Shown piece after piece: positions 33,421 to 45,701 of a stretch of DNA of 64,000 nucleotides. Positions within the stretch are counted from its first letter, which is position 1. Every line of letters begins with the position of its first letter. Position numbers and translations under genes: made by a program. The DNA lies in assembly GCA_023053685.1 (NCBI GenBank), contig JALIGW010000002.1:169488430-169552429 (forward strand). The letters are read 5' to 3'. Origin of the DNA: Diadophis punctatus similis. Lineage: Eukaryota; Chordata; Lepidosauria; Squamata; Dipsadidae. A model generated the notes under the pieces. That model worked only from the letters and a program-made list of their open reading frames with translations. It did no database searches and was not told the origin of the DNA.

Positions 33421-34657
33421 CCCAACTTCGTCCCCAGCATTGCTCTGGCTGCTGTCAGTAATGGGCTTCTCCAGAACATGGGATGCCAGGTGCTGAGATC
33501 AGCCTTGAGCAGATTGACTCATCAGTCAGTTCACCCAGTTTTAAGTTGAGTCTATCCCATTTCTACATCAACTCAGAATTTCTTTTAAATTTTCCTTTAG
33601 AATAATAAATATTTGCATAATTTCCTTCTAATATATTCACATACATAAGCCATGGCATTTGCACAATAATCTTGCTGTGCATATTTCATCATTCCTCTTC
33701 CTGCTACTTGTTCCTCTTGTGGAAGCCCATGCTTGCACATGGTTTTCTTTAACATCATGTGTTTAGTTAAAAGGTTTCACTCATCGTTTATTGTTCCTAA
33801 ATGTCTGCTGCATGCAAGCTATCAAAACAAAAACAAATCATATAGCCATTTTTCATAACTGTGTTTTTGACATCATGGCTTCAGTCATCATATGAGAGCA
33901 TGTGTGTTTTTAGTTATCTCCTGGTAGCTTCCAAGATTCTCCTGGGTGGATCATAGGCATCAGAAATAGGAAATAATTGCCTGGAAATCAGTCTCCTTTC
34001 CACAGAAACATAAATTAATGCAAGTGAAATTAACAACTAAGACTTTGATGAAAGAGATAACTTTTACTATCTTCTTAAACACCAAGAACCAAATGCACCT
34101 TCTCAGGACATGCATTCTACTACCTGAGAACAGAAAAAACCCTTCCCACATACTCAAAAGTCAAATAACTAATGTGATACCTTTCTAGCTGATAAAAAGT
34201 ACCAAACAGATGTATAGCGAGAGGAGAGCCATTCTCTAATATAACTGGGCCATTCGTCTTTGGGGCTATAAAGGTGAACATCAGAACCTTAAATTGTGCT
34301 TAAGTAATTGGCAGCCAGTGCAGAACTTTGAGGACACACATTAGATAATCCCTACACTTTGCATATATCAGCAGGCTGGCCCTTGAATTTTGCAGTAATG
34401 GCAATTTCCAAAAACTTTCCAAGCTAAACTTCATGTAAAAGGCAATGAAGGACGAATGTGGAATGTTAACAATTTCATTGATTCTATTATAAACAAGGCT
34501 TTGTTGAAGAAGCATGATGTGCATTTGTTTTTGTTTTTACATTCTTCAATGTTCTCAAAAAGGGAGAGGGGAATGTCTACATCCAAGAGCCTCCTGCTGG
34601 ATTAGACATGGATTTATTTATTTTATAAGAGAGGATAATGGATAAATAAATCTATCA
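33421..34657. other. Mostly unassigned; old repeat about 34200-34500
   Basis: 34240-34330 ('tttggggctataaaggtgaa', 'attggcagccagtgcagaac') resembles an old squamate interspersed repeat seen elsewhere as a unit with 29125-29280. No gene is recognised. Confidence 0.4.
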
Positions 34658-34665
34658 CTATAAAT

Positions 34666-35318
34666 CAGGGGTGTCAAACTCGATTTCATTGAGGGCTGCA
34701 TCAGGGCTGTGTTTGACCTCGGGGGGGAAGCAGGGTGGGCATGGCCAGATTGATGTCACTCATGTCGGGGGCGCCTGTGGTGGCCCGAGTGCTCTGCCAG
34801 CGAAAACTGGCTCATTCCGTTTTATAGCAATAGCAATAGCACTTTACTTATATACCGCTTCATAGTGCTTTACAGCACTCTCTAAGCGGTTTACAGAGTT
34901 CAGCATATTGCCCCCAACAATCTGGGTCCTCATTTTACCCACCTCGGAAGGATGGAAGGCTGAGTCAACCTTGAACCTGGTGAGATTTGAACAGCTGAAC
35001 TAGCAATCAGCTGAAGGTCGCAATGCTGCTTTTAACCACTGCGCTATCTCAGGCCCCACAGTTTTAGACTGTGACAGCCTCCTGCAGCCCTCTGCCAGAA
35101 AAAATGGAGCTTGCAAGCAGCACCCTGGGCCCCATTTTCAGCCACAATGGCCTCTTGCAGCCTTCTGCCAGTGAAAACGGAGCTCAGGGGGGCGCATGTG
35201 GCTCTCTCAAGCTCCGTTTTTACTGGCAGAGGCACCATGGGCAGGTCCTTCACTGTTTCCAGGATGGCCCCATGGGCCAGATCTAAGTACCCCGTGGGCC
35301 TTGAGTTTGACACCCCTG
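34666..35318. mobile_element. hAT transposon (CAGGGGTGTCAAACTC type), with nested SINE
   Basis: The terminal inverted repeats CAGGGGTGTCAAACTCGA and (inverse) CAGGGGTGTCAAACTCAA are flanked by a perfect 8-bp duplication, CTATAAAT (34658-34665 and 35319-35326). The interior repeats a 'gccagcgaaaacggagct'-like block several times in both orientations. A SINE occupies 34826-35060. Confidence 0.95.
34826..35060 (-). mobile_element. Sauria-type SINE nested in a hAT element
   Basis: A full-length SINE on the minus strand, 3' end 'agcaatagcaatagcac' first and head 'gggcctgagatagcgcagtg' last. A short GTTTTA duplication flanks it. It post-dates the host hAT copy. Confidence 0.9.
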
Positions 35319-35326
35319 CTATAAAT

Positions 35327-36353
35327 CATTCCATTTTGGCTTACCTATGCATATTTACTCATAAAGCAGAAATGGTGAGAAAGAAAAGAACAGTAAATTA
35401 ATGTCATAATGAGTCTTCATAGTTTACTAGTCCAGCACTGAGGTTTTCACAGTAACCAACTAGGAACCTCTGAGAAGCTCCCAAGCAGTGCAGCTGAATG
35501 TGATTGTAAGTGTGCAATTCCAAGTTACAATAACCATGCAGCCCTTTTAAATAGTTGGTTGCACTTTAATTTTTAAGCAACCAATTTATGAAGGCATTCT
35601 TGAACATACAGATTTCTACCAGCCTGAATAACTTCCTTAGTTCCTTAGCCTGAGAAACCATTAATCCATTACTAATGTTTTCCAATATAAGTGATTTGTG
35701 GCCTGAAAAAGTGCCGTCCAATTAACAAAATATTTCTCTATGTTCAATCTGAATGCAATTCTAACATGCCTGCTTACAAAGATAAGCATGCAGATTACTT
35801 CTTACAAGCTTAAATTAAGCATATCAAATAATTTAGAAGCCAGAAAGACTCTAGGATCATCCCCCCCCCTCTCTCTCTCCCTCCCTCCCTCCCTCTCTCC
35901 TATCTCTATCTTATCTAAGGAACAAAACATGCAATCACTATCTAATTTTTAGTTCTCCAGGTAGATGCAATAATGTCAGTAGGGAATAGGCACATAATCT
36001 TATCCTTCAGTTTAAGGCAGACATACAGGGCATTCTCCCTCAGCTATTTCCTTCCTCTGGTGGCAACTATCTCATGAAGAAATCTAAGAACAGAGCAAAT
36101 CTCTTTTGGAATCTATGTTGTTCCTAAGAATCTCTACTCTTTGGCCAGAAAGAAGCAATCTGTTTCACTATCTCAGATGTAAAAACAGAAACAACATCTG
36201 ACCTTTTAATACAATGTGGTATTAAACAAGAGATACTGATGTATAGGCAACAGTGTTCCATGAACAAACTGGCTTAATCCCAAAGAAAGCAGTAAATTCC
36301 ATGATCAAGCAAGGGATGTATCTAAGATACACTCGCTAATGCCAACTTGTACA
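35327..36353. other. Unassigned sequence
   Basis: AT-rich with a pyrimidine tract at 35862-35905. No gene is recognised. Confidence 0.5.
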
Positions 36354-36361
36354 TTCTGTAC

Positions 36362-36667
36362 CAGAGGTGGGTTCCTGCCAGTTCAGACCAGTTCTATAGA
36401 ACCATTAGTAACTTGGCGGCCTGGGTCGCTGGAACCGGCAGCGATCCAGGCCTGCCATGCCCCTGAGCTGGTTCTCTTGCCTACAGTGCCACTATCTTGT
36501 TTTTTGCTTCTGCGCATGCACAGAAGCTTTTTTAAGTACTGTGCATGCACAGTGAGTCATTTCCGGGAAGGGACGTGCATGTGCGAGCAAAGGGCTTGCG
36601 CGCTCGCAAAACGTGCACTTCTATCACGATGCAAACTGGTGGGGAAGGTAAGTAGAACCCATCCCTG
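36362..36667. mobile_element. hAT MITE, CAGAGGTGGGTTC family
   Basis: The left end CAGAGGTGGGTTCCTGCC and right end (inverse) CAGGGATGGGTTCTACTT are flanked by a perfect 8-bp duplication, TTCTGTAC (36354-36361 and 36668-36675). The interior has 'agttcagaccagttc' and 'tgcgcatgcacagaagc'. No transposase. Confidence 0.95.
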
Positions 36668-36884
36668 TTCTGTACATGAAGCAAAGACTTTGTTTTAGTG
36701 GTCAGTTATTATGGCTTTGGTGATCTGTCATATACCAAATCATGCTCACTTTCCCTTTTCCCTTCCATGTTCATATTTTGAGAAATGCACACAGACATAT
36801 ATAGAACATTTAAATAGCAATATATACTCTGCAACTTCTCATTAAGAAAGTGTATCAAGATACTGTATGTTATTAAATGTTAAT

Positions 36885-38242
36885 TCACCGCCTTGGTCAT
36901 GCTGATGGATGATCTCTGGCGAGCCTGAGATGGGGGTAACTCCTCCATCTTGGTGCTACTTGACCTCTCAACTGCTTTTGATACCATTGACCATGGTATC
37001 CTTCTGCGCCAATTAAGAGAGTTGGGAGTGGGGGGCATCATTTTACAGTGGTTCTCCTATCTTTCTGATCAGTCGCAGTCGGTGTTGGCTGGAGGACAGA
37101 GGTCGACCCCTAGGCCCCTCATTTGTGGTGTGCCTCAGGGCTCGGTCCTCTCTCCCCTCCTATTTAACATCTACATGAAACCACTGGGTGAGATCATCCA
37201 ATGACACAGGGTGAGGTTTCAGCAGTACGCTGATGATACCCAGCTTTACATCTCCACCCCGCGTCAATTCAGTGAGGCGGTCAATGTGATGTGCTGGTGT
37301 CTGGACGACATGAGGATCTGGATGGGAGTCAATAGGCTCAAGCTCAACCTGGACAAGACCAAGTGGCTATGGATACTGCCTCCCAAGGATGCTGTCAACT
37401 GTCCGTCCTTGGTTCTGGTGGGAGAAAAATTAACCCCCTCGGAATGGGTCCGCAATTTGGGTGTCCTCCTGGATCCATAGCTTAAATTAGATCAACATCT
37501 ATCAGCTGTGGCCAGTGGGACCTTTGCACAAGTTCGTCTTGTGCACCAATTGCGACCCTACTTGGATCGGGAAGCACTTCTCAAAGTCACTCATGCCCTT
37601 GTCACCTCACAGCTTGATTACTGTAATGCGCTCTACATGGGGCTACCCTTGAAGAGTATTCGGAGACTTCAGCTGGTCCAAAATGCAGCAGCACATGCTA
37701 TAGTGGGTGTGCCTAGGTACACCCACACAACTCCCATCTTACGCGAGCTGCATTGGCTACCCATTGGTCTCCAGGTGCAATTCAAGGTGTTGGTGATTAC
37801 CTTTAAAGCCCTATATGGTACAGGGCCAGAGTACCTTTGGGACCATCTCCTACTATATACCTCCCTACGACTGGTTAGATCACACAGGATTGGCCTGCTA
37901 CGGGTTCCGTCGGTTAGACAATGTCAGCTGGTGGGCCCGTGGGCGAGGGCTTTCTCTGTGGTGGCCCCTACTTTGTGGAATCAGCTACCCCCTGAGATCC
38001 AGACTATCCCCACCCTATTGGCCTTCAGGAAAGCTGTGAAAACCTGGCTTTTCCAGCAAGCCTGGGCCTAATGGATAATAGATGTAGGCCCATGAGTGTT
38101 TGTATGACTGAGTGTTTTTTTAAATGTTTTTATTGTGTTTTTTAACCCTGTTTTTTAACTGTTTTATATTGATATTGTTTATATTGTTGTTAGCCATTCA
38201 GAGTCCCTGCTGAGTTAAGCGGCATACGAATATAAGTAATAA

Positions 38243-38293
<51 letters not shown>

Positions 38294-38294
38294 A
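36885..38294 (+). mobile_element. L2-clade LINE, 5'-truncated (1.4 kb), polymerase pseudogene
   Basis: The polymerase can be read in three pieces. 36950-37204 has LLDLSTAFDTIDH (palm motif A) and CGVPQGSVLSPLLFNIYM (motif B). 37211-37480 has QYADDTQLY (motif C, the catalytic YADD). 37508-38071 has the C-terminus, ending VKTWLFQQAWA. In-frame stops separate the pieces at 37204 and 37480, so it is inactive. The 3' UTR ends in (AATA)n at 38240-38294. The 5' half with the endonuclease is missing. Confidence 0.95.
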
Positions 38295-38537
38295 CTTGCC
38301 CTCGAAACTTTCAGACAGAGGGAGCCTTCCTTTTAAGTCAGCAGGAAATAACAATCAACTATATGAGAGTTTTAGTAGGAAAGAGAATTGTGAAAAGAAG
38401 TCATAATAGAGAGTGTGGGTGAGAATTATTTAGAATTCATAAGAAAAATCTATTCCTGCACAATTAATGCCCTGATTCCGAAGAATGATTTTATTAGAAA
38501 TTATCAGACAAGCTCCAATTTGAATTTTAACAGAAAG

Positions 38538-38912
38538 TAATAGCATTTAGACTTATATACTGCCCCGATAGCACTTTATGGCACTTGCTGGGTGATTTAC
38601 AATGTCGAAGTATTATTTGCATATTGCCCCAACAACCTGGGTCCTAATTTTACCAACCTCAGAAGGATGAAGGTTGAGTCAACATGTTAAGCAATGCTGT
38701 TCCCAATTATAACTTCAATAATCTATATCATAAATATTCTATTAACATCATCAATGTATCAGATCAAATCTGAAGTATTACTATAGCGGGCACATTCATC
38801 CCTTGGAAGCATGGAAGACTGAGTCAACATTAAGCCCCATATGGATCGAACTACAGGATGTGGGCTGAGCTAGCCTGCAATACTGCACTTTAACCACTGC
38901 ACCACCAAAGCT
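38538..38912 (-). mobile_element. Old Sauria-type SINE with an inserted segment
   Basis: The minus-strand SINE 3' part (38538-38683) and head part (about 38790-38912) are separated by about 105 bp of foreign DNA. A 25-bp SINE word (around 'ggttgagtcaac' / 'gactgagtcaac') is repeated on both sides, like a long target duplication. The inserted DNA matches 32615-32690. Confidence 0.7.
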
Positions 38913-39994
38913 CTTACAAGATACAAAGAATTGAGAACTATAAGTTTGAACAAAGGAATGCAAAACTTATGCAAAATGACAATTACCTAGAAACCTATCA
39001 TTTGCAATGTCAATCATTAAAAGTCAAGATCAAAGACAAAAAGATGTTATATCTTCAACAACTATTATCTGTCTCTGTCTCTCTGTGTGTGGGAGGAAAC
39101 ATCTAGTGTTTGATAATTTGAAAATTGTAAAATATGATTTTGTCAACTGCCATATAAGAACATTTGCTGGGGAAAAGTTCACTTTTTCAAATCTGGAAAA
39201 TCAAGGAAAGTAAAGGAAAAAGATTGAGACTCATTGACAAGTCAATTTATATATTAAAAAATAAGCAAGTAGATCTAAAATGTTTTGGATATCTGTATTT
39301 CATCTTTTAAATTCACAGTTCTATTTATTTTCAGTTAAAATCCTTAACAAAACCCTCCTAACTCTGTAATTTATTTTCTGTTAATCACTAGTGATATACT
39401 AGACAACCTGTGACCCACTGGATCATTGCTTCAGAGACATTTTATAACCTAAAAAGAGAAACCGAATGACAACAGGAGGGCAAAAAATCAGTGGAAATGA
39501 AGTGACTTCTGACTTCCTGTCAATTTCCCCAATGAGTTTCCTAGTGGGAAGTTGGCATTGAACATTGGAAACCTCCTTTCCTCTGCTGTCCCTTCCTGTC
39601 CTGTCCCCTCCCCTCCCTTCCTTTCCCCTCCTCTCTCTTCCTTTTTCTCCCTGCCTTCTCCTTCCACCCACACTGAGTTTGGACTTCCTATTAGTTTCCC
39701 CCAGTGATAATAGAAAATAAGAGAAGCTGTGCAGGGCAGGGAGTATGAACAAGAGATGTCATCTGGATCAGAAAGGTGCATGGGAGTGCAGTGTGGGTCA
39801 GGAAGACTGAACAAGGCAGTGTGGGTCAGGAAGACTGAAAAAGGATCACAAGTGGTACTGTGTGGGTTGGAGAGGGCATGCAAGCATGAAGCACAGTTTT
39901 GGAAGGGTGCATGGGAATATGCGAGAGGCGCCAAAGAAATTGGAGAGAGTGTGCAACCAGCAAGGATGCATGGGGATGTGTGAGTAGCCATCAT
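38913..39994. other. Unassigned; pyrimidine tract and a 28-bp tandem repeat
   Basis: 39573-39665 is a pyrimidine-rich low-complexity tract. At 39788-39843 a 28-bp unit starting 'gcagtgtgggtcagg' occurs twice in tandem. No gene; the frames across the tract are low-complexity. Confidence 0.5.
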
Positions 39995-40224
39995 AGCAAT
40001 AGCACTTAGACTTATATACCGCTTCATAGTGCTTTACAGCCCTCTCTAAGCGGTTTACAGAGTTCAGCATATTGCCCCCAACAATCTGGGTCCTCATTTT
40101 ACCGACCTCGGAAGGATGGAAGGCTGAATCAACCTTGAGCCGGTGAGATTTGAACCACTGACCTGCTGAACTAGCAGTCAGCTGAACTTGCAGTGTTGCT
40201 TTTAACCACTGCGCCACCTCAGCT
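39995..40224 (-). mobile_element. Sauria-type SINE
   Basis: A full-length minus-strand copy from 'agcaatagcacttagac' to the head 'agctgaggtggcgcagtgg', flanked by CATCAT on both sides (39989-39994 and 40225-40230). Confidence 0.9.
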
Positions 40225-40230
40225 CATCAT

Positions 40231-40656
40231 GGTGTGAGCATTGAGAGGCTAAGGATGTTGCACAGGTGAGGCAGACTTACTCGTGCAACTTGTGACCTTC
40301 CCTGCCAGTTTGTCTGTTGCTCATGCAACAGAGCTTCCCAAAGCAAAGACAAGCTGGCAAGGGGTGTGAGCAATCATAGTCAACTTTATACTTCCTGCCT
40401 GCTTTTCCCTTTATGGTAGAGAATATTAGAAATGACAATCAGGTGACCATGAATGACTGTGGTAGCTGGATAGTACTGAAGCAGTAACAGTGTGATGGCA
40501 CTGAAACAGTCATAGCTTCCCCAAATTTCATTCCCATGGGAATAATTGGTCCTGGCATTCTGTAAATTAGTCCATTTGAGGTACCTTGGTTGGAAAATTG
40601 TTGCCTTATGATGCCCCATTTTACCCAACTGAAAGTTACAAACAGACAAACATGAA
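40231..40656. other. Unassigned sequence
   Basis: No recognised feature. Confidence 0.5.
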
Positions 40657-42110
40657 ATTTAGATTTAGATTTATTATTAGAGTTGGAAGGGACCTTGTAG
40701 GTCATCTAGTCCAACCCCCTGCTCAAGCACGAGTTCCTACACCATTTGAGACAGATGGCAGTCCAGTCTCTCCTTGAAGGTCACAAGTGTTGGGGCTCTC
40801 ACGACCTCTGCTGGCAAGCTGTTCCACTGGTTGATCGCTCTCACTGTCAGAAAGTTTCTCCTCACTTCCAGGTTGAATCTCTCCTTGGTCAGCTTCCATC
40901 CGTTATTCCTTGTTTGGCTTTCTGGTGCGATAGAAAACAGCCTGACCCCCTCCTCTCTGTGGCATCCCCTCAAGTATTGAAACACTGCTATCATGTCACC
41001 CCTGGTCCTTCTCTTCGCCAGACTGGCCAAGCTCAGTTCCTGCAACCGCTCTTCGTATGTTTTATTTTCCAGACCCTTTATCATCCTGGTTGCTATCTTC
41101 TGCACTTTCTCTAGAGTTTCAATGTCTTTTTTGTAGTGTGGTGACCAAAACTGGATGCAGTACTCTAGGTGTGGTCTGACCAAGGCTTTATAGAGTGGTA
41201 CTAGTACCTCTCTGGTCCTTGATTGTATCCCTCTATTTATGCAGCTCAGGACTGTGTTGGCCTTTTTGGCTGCTGCTGCACACTGCTGGCTCATATTTAG
41301 TTGGCTGTCTACCAGGACTCCGAGATCCCTTTCGCAATTGCTGCTATTGAGTGTGGTTTCGCCCAGTTTGTATGTGTATTTTTGATTCTTCTCACCTAGG
41401 TGCAGAATTTTACTTTTCTCTATGTTAAATTTCATTTTATTGGTTTGGGCCCAGTGTTCGAGTCTGTCGAGATCCCTCTGGATTTTGAGTCTGTCCTCTG
41501 GGGTGTTTGCTACTCCCGCCAGCTTGGTGTCATCTGCAAATTTGGTTAGTTCTCCTGCTATTCCCTCATCTAGGTCATTTATAAAGATATTGAAGAGTAC
41601 TGGGCCTAGAACGGAACCTTGTGGTACCCCACTGCTTACTTCTCTCCATGTGGACTTAGAGCCATTGAGGACTACTCGCTGGGTACGGTTGGTCAGCCAA
41701 TTGTTAATCCATCTGGTTGTGTAGTTGTCTATCCCGCTTTTTTCTAGCTTATGAATGAGTAGGTTGTGGTCTACTTTGTCAAATGCTTTGCTAAAGTCCA
41801 GGTATATTATGTCTACTGCATTACGCTGGTCTACTAATTTGGTCACAGTGTTGAAGAATGAAATGAGGTTGGTTTGGCATGACTTGTTCTTAACAAATCC
41901 ATGTTGGCTGTTGGTTATTACTTGGTTTGTTTTTAGATGATGGGAGATCTGGTTTTTAATTATTTTTTCCAGTATTTTCCCAAGTATTGATGTTAGGCTG
42001 ATTGGTCTGTAGTTTCCTGGGTCTGTTTTTTTACCTTTTTTGAAGATGGGGACCACGTCAGCTCTTTTCCAGTCCTCAGGTAGTTCCCCTGTGTTTCAGG
42101 ATTTGTGGAA
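40657..42110 (-). mobile_element. CR1 LINE, 5'-truncated, 1.45 kb
   Basis: The insertion runs from upstream coding sequence (NTGELPEDWKRADVVPIF preceded by a stop) through the reverse transcriptase to a short 3' UTR, 'gggggttggactagatgacc', and the 3' terminus near 'tctaaatctaaattt'. It is 5'-truncated at about 42110. A 357-bp relative lies at 7009-7365. Confidence 0.95.
40737..42056 (-). CDS. CR1 reverse transcriptase domain (partial ORF2)
   Basis: A 439-codon uninterrupted frame encodes the palm, thumb and C-terminus of a non-LTR reverse transcriptase. Visible motifs: YRPISLTSILGKILEK near residue 16, LDFSKAFDKVDH (motif A, about residue 85), SGVPQGSVLGPVLFNIFI (motif B, about 145), KFADDTKL (motif C with the FADD catalytic aspartates, about 172) and KTYEERLQELSLASLAKRR towards the C-terminus. 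The N-terminal endonuclease and the natural start are absent, so the product cannot support retrotransposition alone. Absence of stops suggests a fairly young insertion. Confidence 0.9.
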   Translation of the reverse strand: MVPIFKKGKKTDPGNYRPISLTSILGKILEKIIKNQISHHLKTNQVITNSQHGFVKNKSCQTNLISFFNTVTKLVDQRNAVDIIYLDFSKAFDKVDHNLLIHKLEKSGIDNYTTRWINNWLTNRTQRVVLNGSKSTWREVSSGVPQGSVLGPVLFNIFINDLDEGIAGELTKFADDTKLAGVANTPEDRLKIQRDLDRLEHWAQTNKMKFNIEKSKILHLGEKNQKYTYKLGETTLNSSNCERDLGVLVDSQLNMSQQCAAAAKKANTVLSCINRGIQSRTREVLVPLYKALVRPHLEYCIQFWSPHYKKDIETLEKVQKIATRMIKGLENKTYEERLQELSLASLAKRRTRGDMIAVFQYLRGCHREEGVRLFSIAPESQTRNNGWKLTKERFNLEVRRNFLTVRAINQWNSLPAEVVRAPTLVTFKERLDCHLSQMV

Positions 42111-43511
42111 GATGAAATGATCAGTAGTATATAAGTCTAACCCTTCATCTTCAATATAACAAAACAGTTCAGGTCAGATTTGCTTTATCATTGCAGATAT
42201 CACTGTTTTTTTCTTACCTTTTTTGAAATAATTTATGAAAAGGTTAGATTTTTCCCACAGACCAAAAAAAAAAAAAAAGGATTGGTAAAAAAAAGTACAA
42301 TACAAATCAAAACCAAAATAAGATTCCCTAATAAGATTATCAGATCATCAGAACCGAATCCACCTAGTATAGAATTTTCACGTCCAATTCACTCATTAGG
42401 ACATTTTGTGCAATTCATCTCCAAACCTTGAAGATGAAAAATGCAACTGCAAATAATGCACTTCTAAAGTTTGAAGCTTCAAAATGGTGTCACCCATTAT
42501 TTTCTAATCCAAACACTATTTTGGAAAGAATCACTGAACTGAAATAACATTTTGAACTAGAACACAGCCAGTATATGAAGCCCTACTAGGTACCCTGATC
42601 TTGATGGATGAGATATATCATTTGTTGCCTCTCTGCTTCCACTAGAATATCTCCTACAGCAGTCAAATGTAGCCTTTTCAAAATTCAGGTTAACCTCTTT
42701 TTTTTTTGGTCCCTAACAAAATGCTTGTTTAATGCTTGATGGGCTACTGTTTACTTTCCAAAATAAGTAGAGCTACTGTCTAACTTAATATTCCTATGTT
42801 GAATAATGTCCACACTCCCTAATTCTAAGTGACAGTGAAATTAAATCCAGTCCTTGGAATAAAAAAGCTCTTTTACTTCAGCTAGATACTGCTTTGAGAA
42901 CCACTTCATCTAACATTTTAAAAGATAATCACTGTTGGCTTTAAATTCTGAAAGCAAGTATTAATTGGTCTTGATTCATCCAGAACTATGAATACATAAT
43001 AATCAATATTTTTATTGGTGGCTCAACAGAGAAATGTAACTTGAAATAATTTGAACATAAAGGGTAGAAAAAGAAGAAAATCCTTTAAAAAGTTCCTTTC
43101 AGTACCTCTGTTATTCTAAGTCCTCCTAGAATTGCTGATATAACAATATGCCTCATTTATAAGTGAATCCCAACACTCCAAGTCAATTATTCTGAATGGA
43201 AGGTCATTTTCAGGAATGTTCATGTCATTTTGATTTAACTAGAAGTTCAAGGTACAACGGCATTCTTTTGTCATTTTTATGGCTATTGGGTCCTAATTTG
43301 GTTTCTATAAAGAGCAGGGCATATTTTATTCCTAATTCATTATGATTTTAGTCACTTTGTAGCAACAGATTGAAAATCACAATTAGGTTGAGAATCATGG
43401 AGCGGAAAATTGAATGTGGTCTTTTACTTAGGAAAGGAATCCTAGTTGCATTTCTAGTTTTCCAGAATGAAGCTGAGGAACAAGAATGCATACTGGATTG
43501 GGAAGAATCCT
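42111..43511. other. Unassigned AT-rich sequence
   Basis: A poly-A run lies at 42265-42280. No gene or repeat is recognised in 1.4 kb. Confidence 0.5.
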
Positions 43512-43519
43512 GACCAAAA

Positions 43520-44157
43520 CAGTGGTGGGTTCCTACTGGTGCGGTCCACTCTATAGCACCGGTAGCAGCCCGCTGGTGACATCACAGTACCGGTGCGGTT
43601 GGTTGCCGGTGCCTAGGCACCGCCATTTTTTTAAATTTTTTTTTAAATTTTTTAAAATTTTTCTTCTGCGCATGCCCAGAAGCCAAGCTTCCGGCACTGC
43701 GCATGCGCTGCCTTCCTACCCCACAGTGAGTCCAAGCAGGGGAGGATGGCTGAGGGAGCGCGTGAGACGCTGAAAGAATGGGCGGCAGGAGCTATCTCCA
43801 TTCCCCTCCCTTCAGCAGTCCGAGAAGCCACGAACGTGCGGTGATGATCCCAGGCATTTTCGCACGTTCGAGGCTTTTCGAGCTGCTGAGGGGAGGGGGA
43901 GCGGGCGGCAGGAGCCTAGGATCATCGAATGGGGAGAAGCATTCAGGCCAGACGGAGCCTCCTAGAAGAACCGCTGCCACAGTCTTGCTGCTCCCGCTGC
44001 GGGGGGCTGCGTTGCAGGTGGGCAATGCCCCCCGCTTCTCCGGCCGCTGCCAAGCTCCTGAGGCCCACGCCCACCCGGTCACATGGCTGGCAAGCCACAC
44101 CCACAAAATAAGCCACGCCCACAGAGTGGTAGTAAAAAAATTAGGAACCCGCCCCTG
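43520..44157. mobile_element. hAT MITE, CAGTGGTGGGTTC family (longest copy)
   Basis: The left end CAGTGGTGGGTTCCTACTGG and right end (inverse) CAGGGGCGGGTTCCTAAT are flanked by a perfect 8-bp duplication, GACCAAAA (43512-43519 and 44158-44165). It contains NRF1-like sites TGCGCATGCCCA (43667) and TGCGCATGCGCT (43698), and a GC-rich centre with an inverted repeat around 'gaacgtgcg'. The 131- and 141-codon frames are not conserved proteins. Confidence 0.95.
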
Positions 44158-44920
44158 GACCAAAAGGTTGTAAAAGTTTGGAAATAATCCAGAACTTGGC
44201 TGAATCCTTCTGAACATTGTCTAAGCATTTCATATATTTGAAAATGAAGAGAGATCCAGACTGTGGTTCTCCATATTCTCCAGGCTGTCCATAATGAAGG
44301 CTCTCTCATCAGTGTAGACTGAATTGGAGAGAGGTCAGTATAGTGATGCAATAGATAGCTGAAGTTTATAAGCAAGTCATATTTTTAACCAGCTTTTTTT
44401 ACTTTCACATGTCAGTCACAATGGTTTGAGGATGGCATTTGATAACTTGATAAGCTGCCAATATTAACTGGGAGGCACCCACTCATCCATTGCTGCCTGT
44501 TCAGTAGATAACATTCTTACATCATTTTCTTCCCATATCTGGGCTGCAAAAATCTAAATGACCAATATATAACAGTAAGGCTCCTCTTGCTACAAGTCTT
44601 TGTCACCAGCTAATGGTTGATATCAGATTAATCTATCAAGTTTAGCAGTCGACCCTATGCTACTTCAGGAGAGAATCCTGAAAGAACAAGGCCACAATTT
44701 GAAGTTTATCACAGATTCCTGACTTCTAGAAGAGACTTTGCCCAGCTTCAGTTGCTGCATCAATTGTGGCTCTTTTCAGACAGAAAGGTCCTGGCAACTA
44801 TGATTTATGAGATTGCATTACTACAATGTGCTCTACTTAGGACGACCTTTGAGGACAACTTTAGCTGGTGCAGGATGCAGCAGCCCCCATGCTAATAGTT
44901 TCAGTACTGTTTACCGATGT

Positions 44921-45143
44921 AGCAATAACACTTAGAGTTATATACTGCTTCACAGTGCTTTACAGCCCTCTCTAAGCGGTTTACAGAGTCAGCATGTTGC
45001 CCCCAACAATCTGGGTCCTCATTTTACTAACCTTGGAAGGATGGAAGGTTAAGTCAACCTTGAGCTGGTAAGAATCAAATTGCTGGCATTTGGCAGAATT
45101 AGCCTGCATTACTGCATTCTAACCACTGTGCCACCACAGCTCT
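44921..45143 (-). mobile_element. Sauria-type SINE nested in old L2
   Basis: A full-length, moderately diverged minus-strand copy, from 'agcaataacacttagag' to the head 'agagctgtggtggcacagtg'. Confidence 0.85.
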
Positions 45144-45384
45144 TATAATTATATGGTAGATGTTGTATTACATGATAGTATATTTCTTGTTTTGATTTAT
45201 GAAATCATATGGCTTGGATCCATGTCACCTAAGGGACTATCTTTGCCAAATACAGTCAGACTGATATATGGTATTAGGCTGAGAATCATTGCTTTGAGTC
45301 CCTTCACCAGGATATTTTAAAGGGACATAAGCTCAGTGACAAGAGTTTTCTGTTACAGCTCCATTATTCTGAAATAGTCTAACT

Positions 45385-45701
45385 CGGTGGTGGGTTGCTT
45401 TCTTACCGGTGCCGGTGCACTACACGCGCACACCCCCTCGTGCAATTTTGCTTTTGCGCATGCGTGGAAACAAAATTGCGCCAAAATCTCACAAAGGAAT
45501 GCATGCGCACACGAGATTTTGGTGCGATTTTGCTTCTGCGCATGCGCAGAAGAAAAATTACCTAAAAATTCACATAAAAAGATGTTGACGTGCGCGACGG
45601 ACTGACGGAGAGGGCTCCGGAGTGGTTGCACGCAAATTGCGCAATCGGCCGCTCCCTACCGGAGCTATGCACCAGTCAGCTCCGGCAGGAACTCAGCTCT
45701 G
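45385..45701. mobile_element. hAT MITE, GGTGGTGGGTT family
   Basis: The left end CGGTGGTGGGTTGCTTTCTT and a weaker right end 'ggaactcagctctg' are flanked by a perfect 8-bp duplication, GTCTAACT (45377-45384 and 45702-45709). It contains TGCGCATGCGCA at 45537-45548 and a variant at 45455. Confidence 0.9.
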
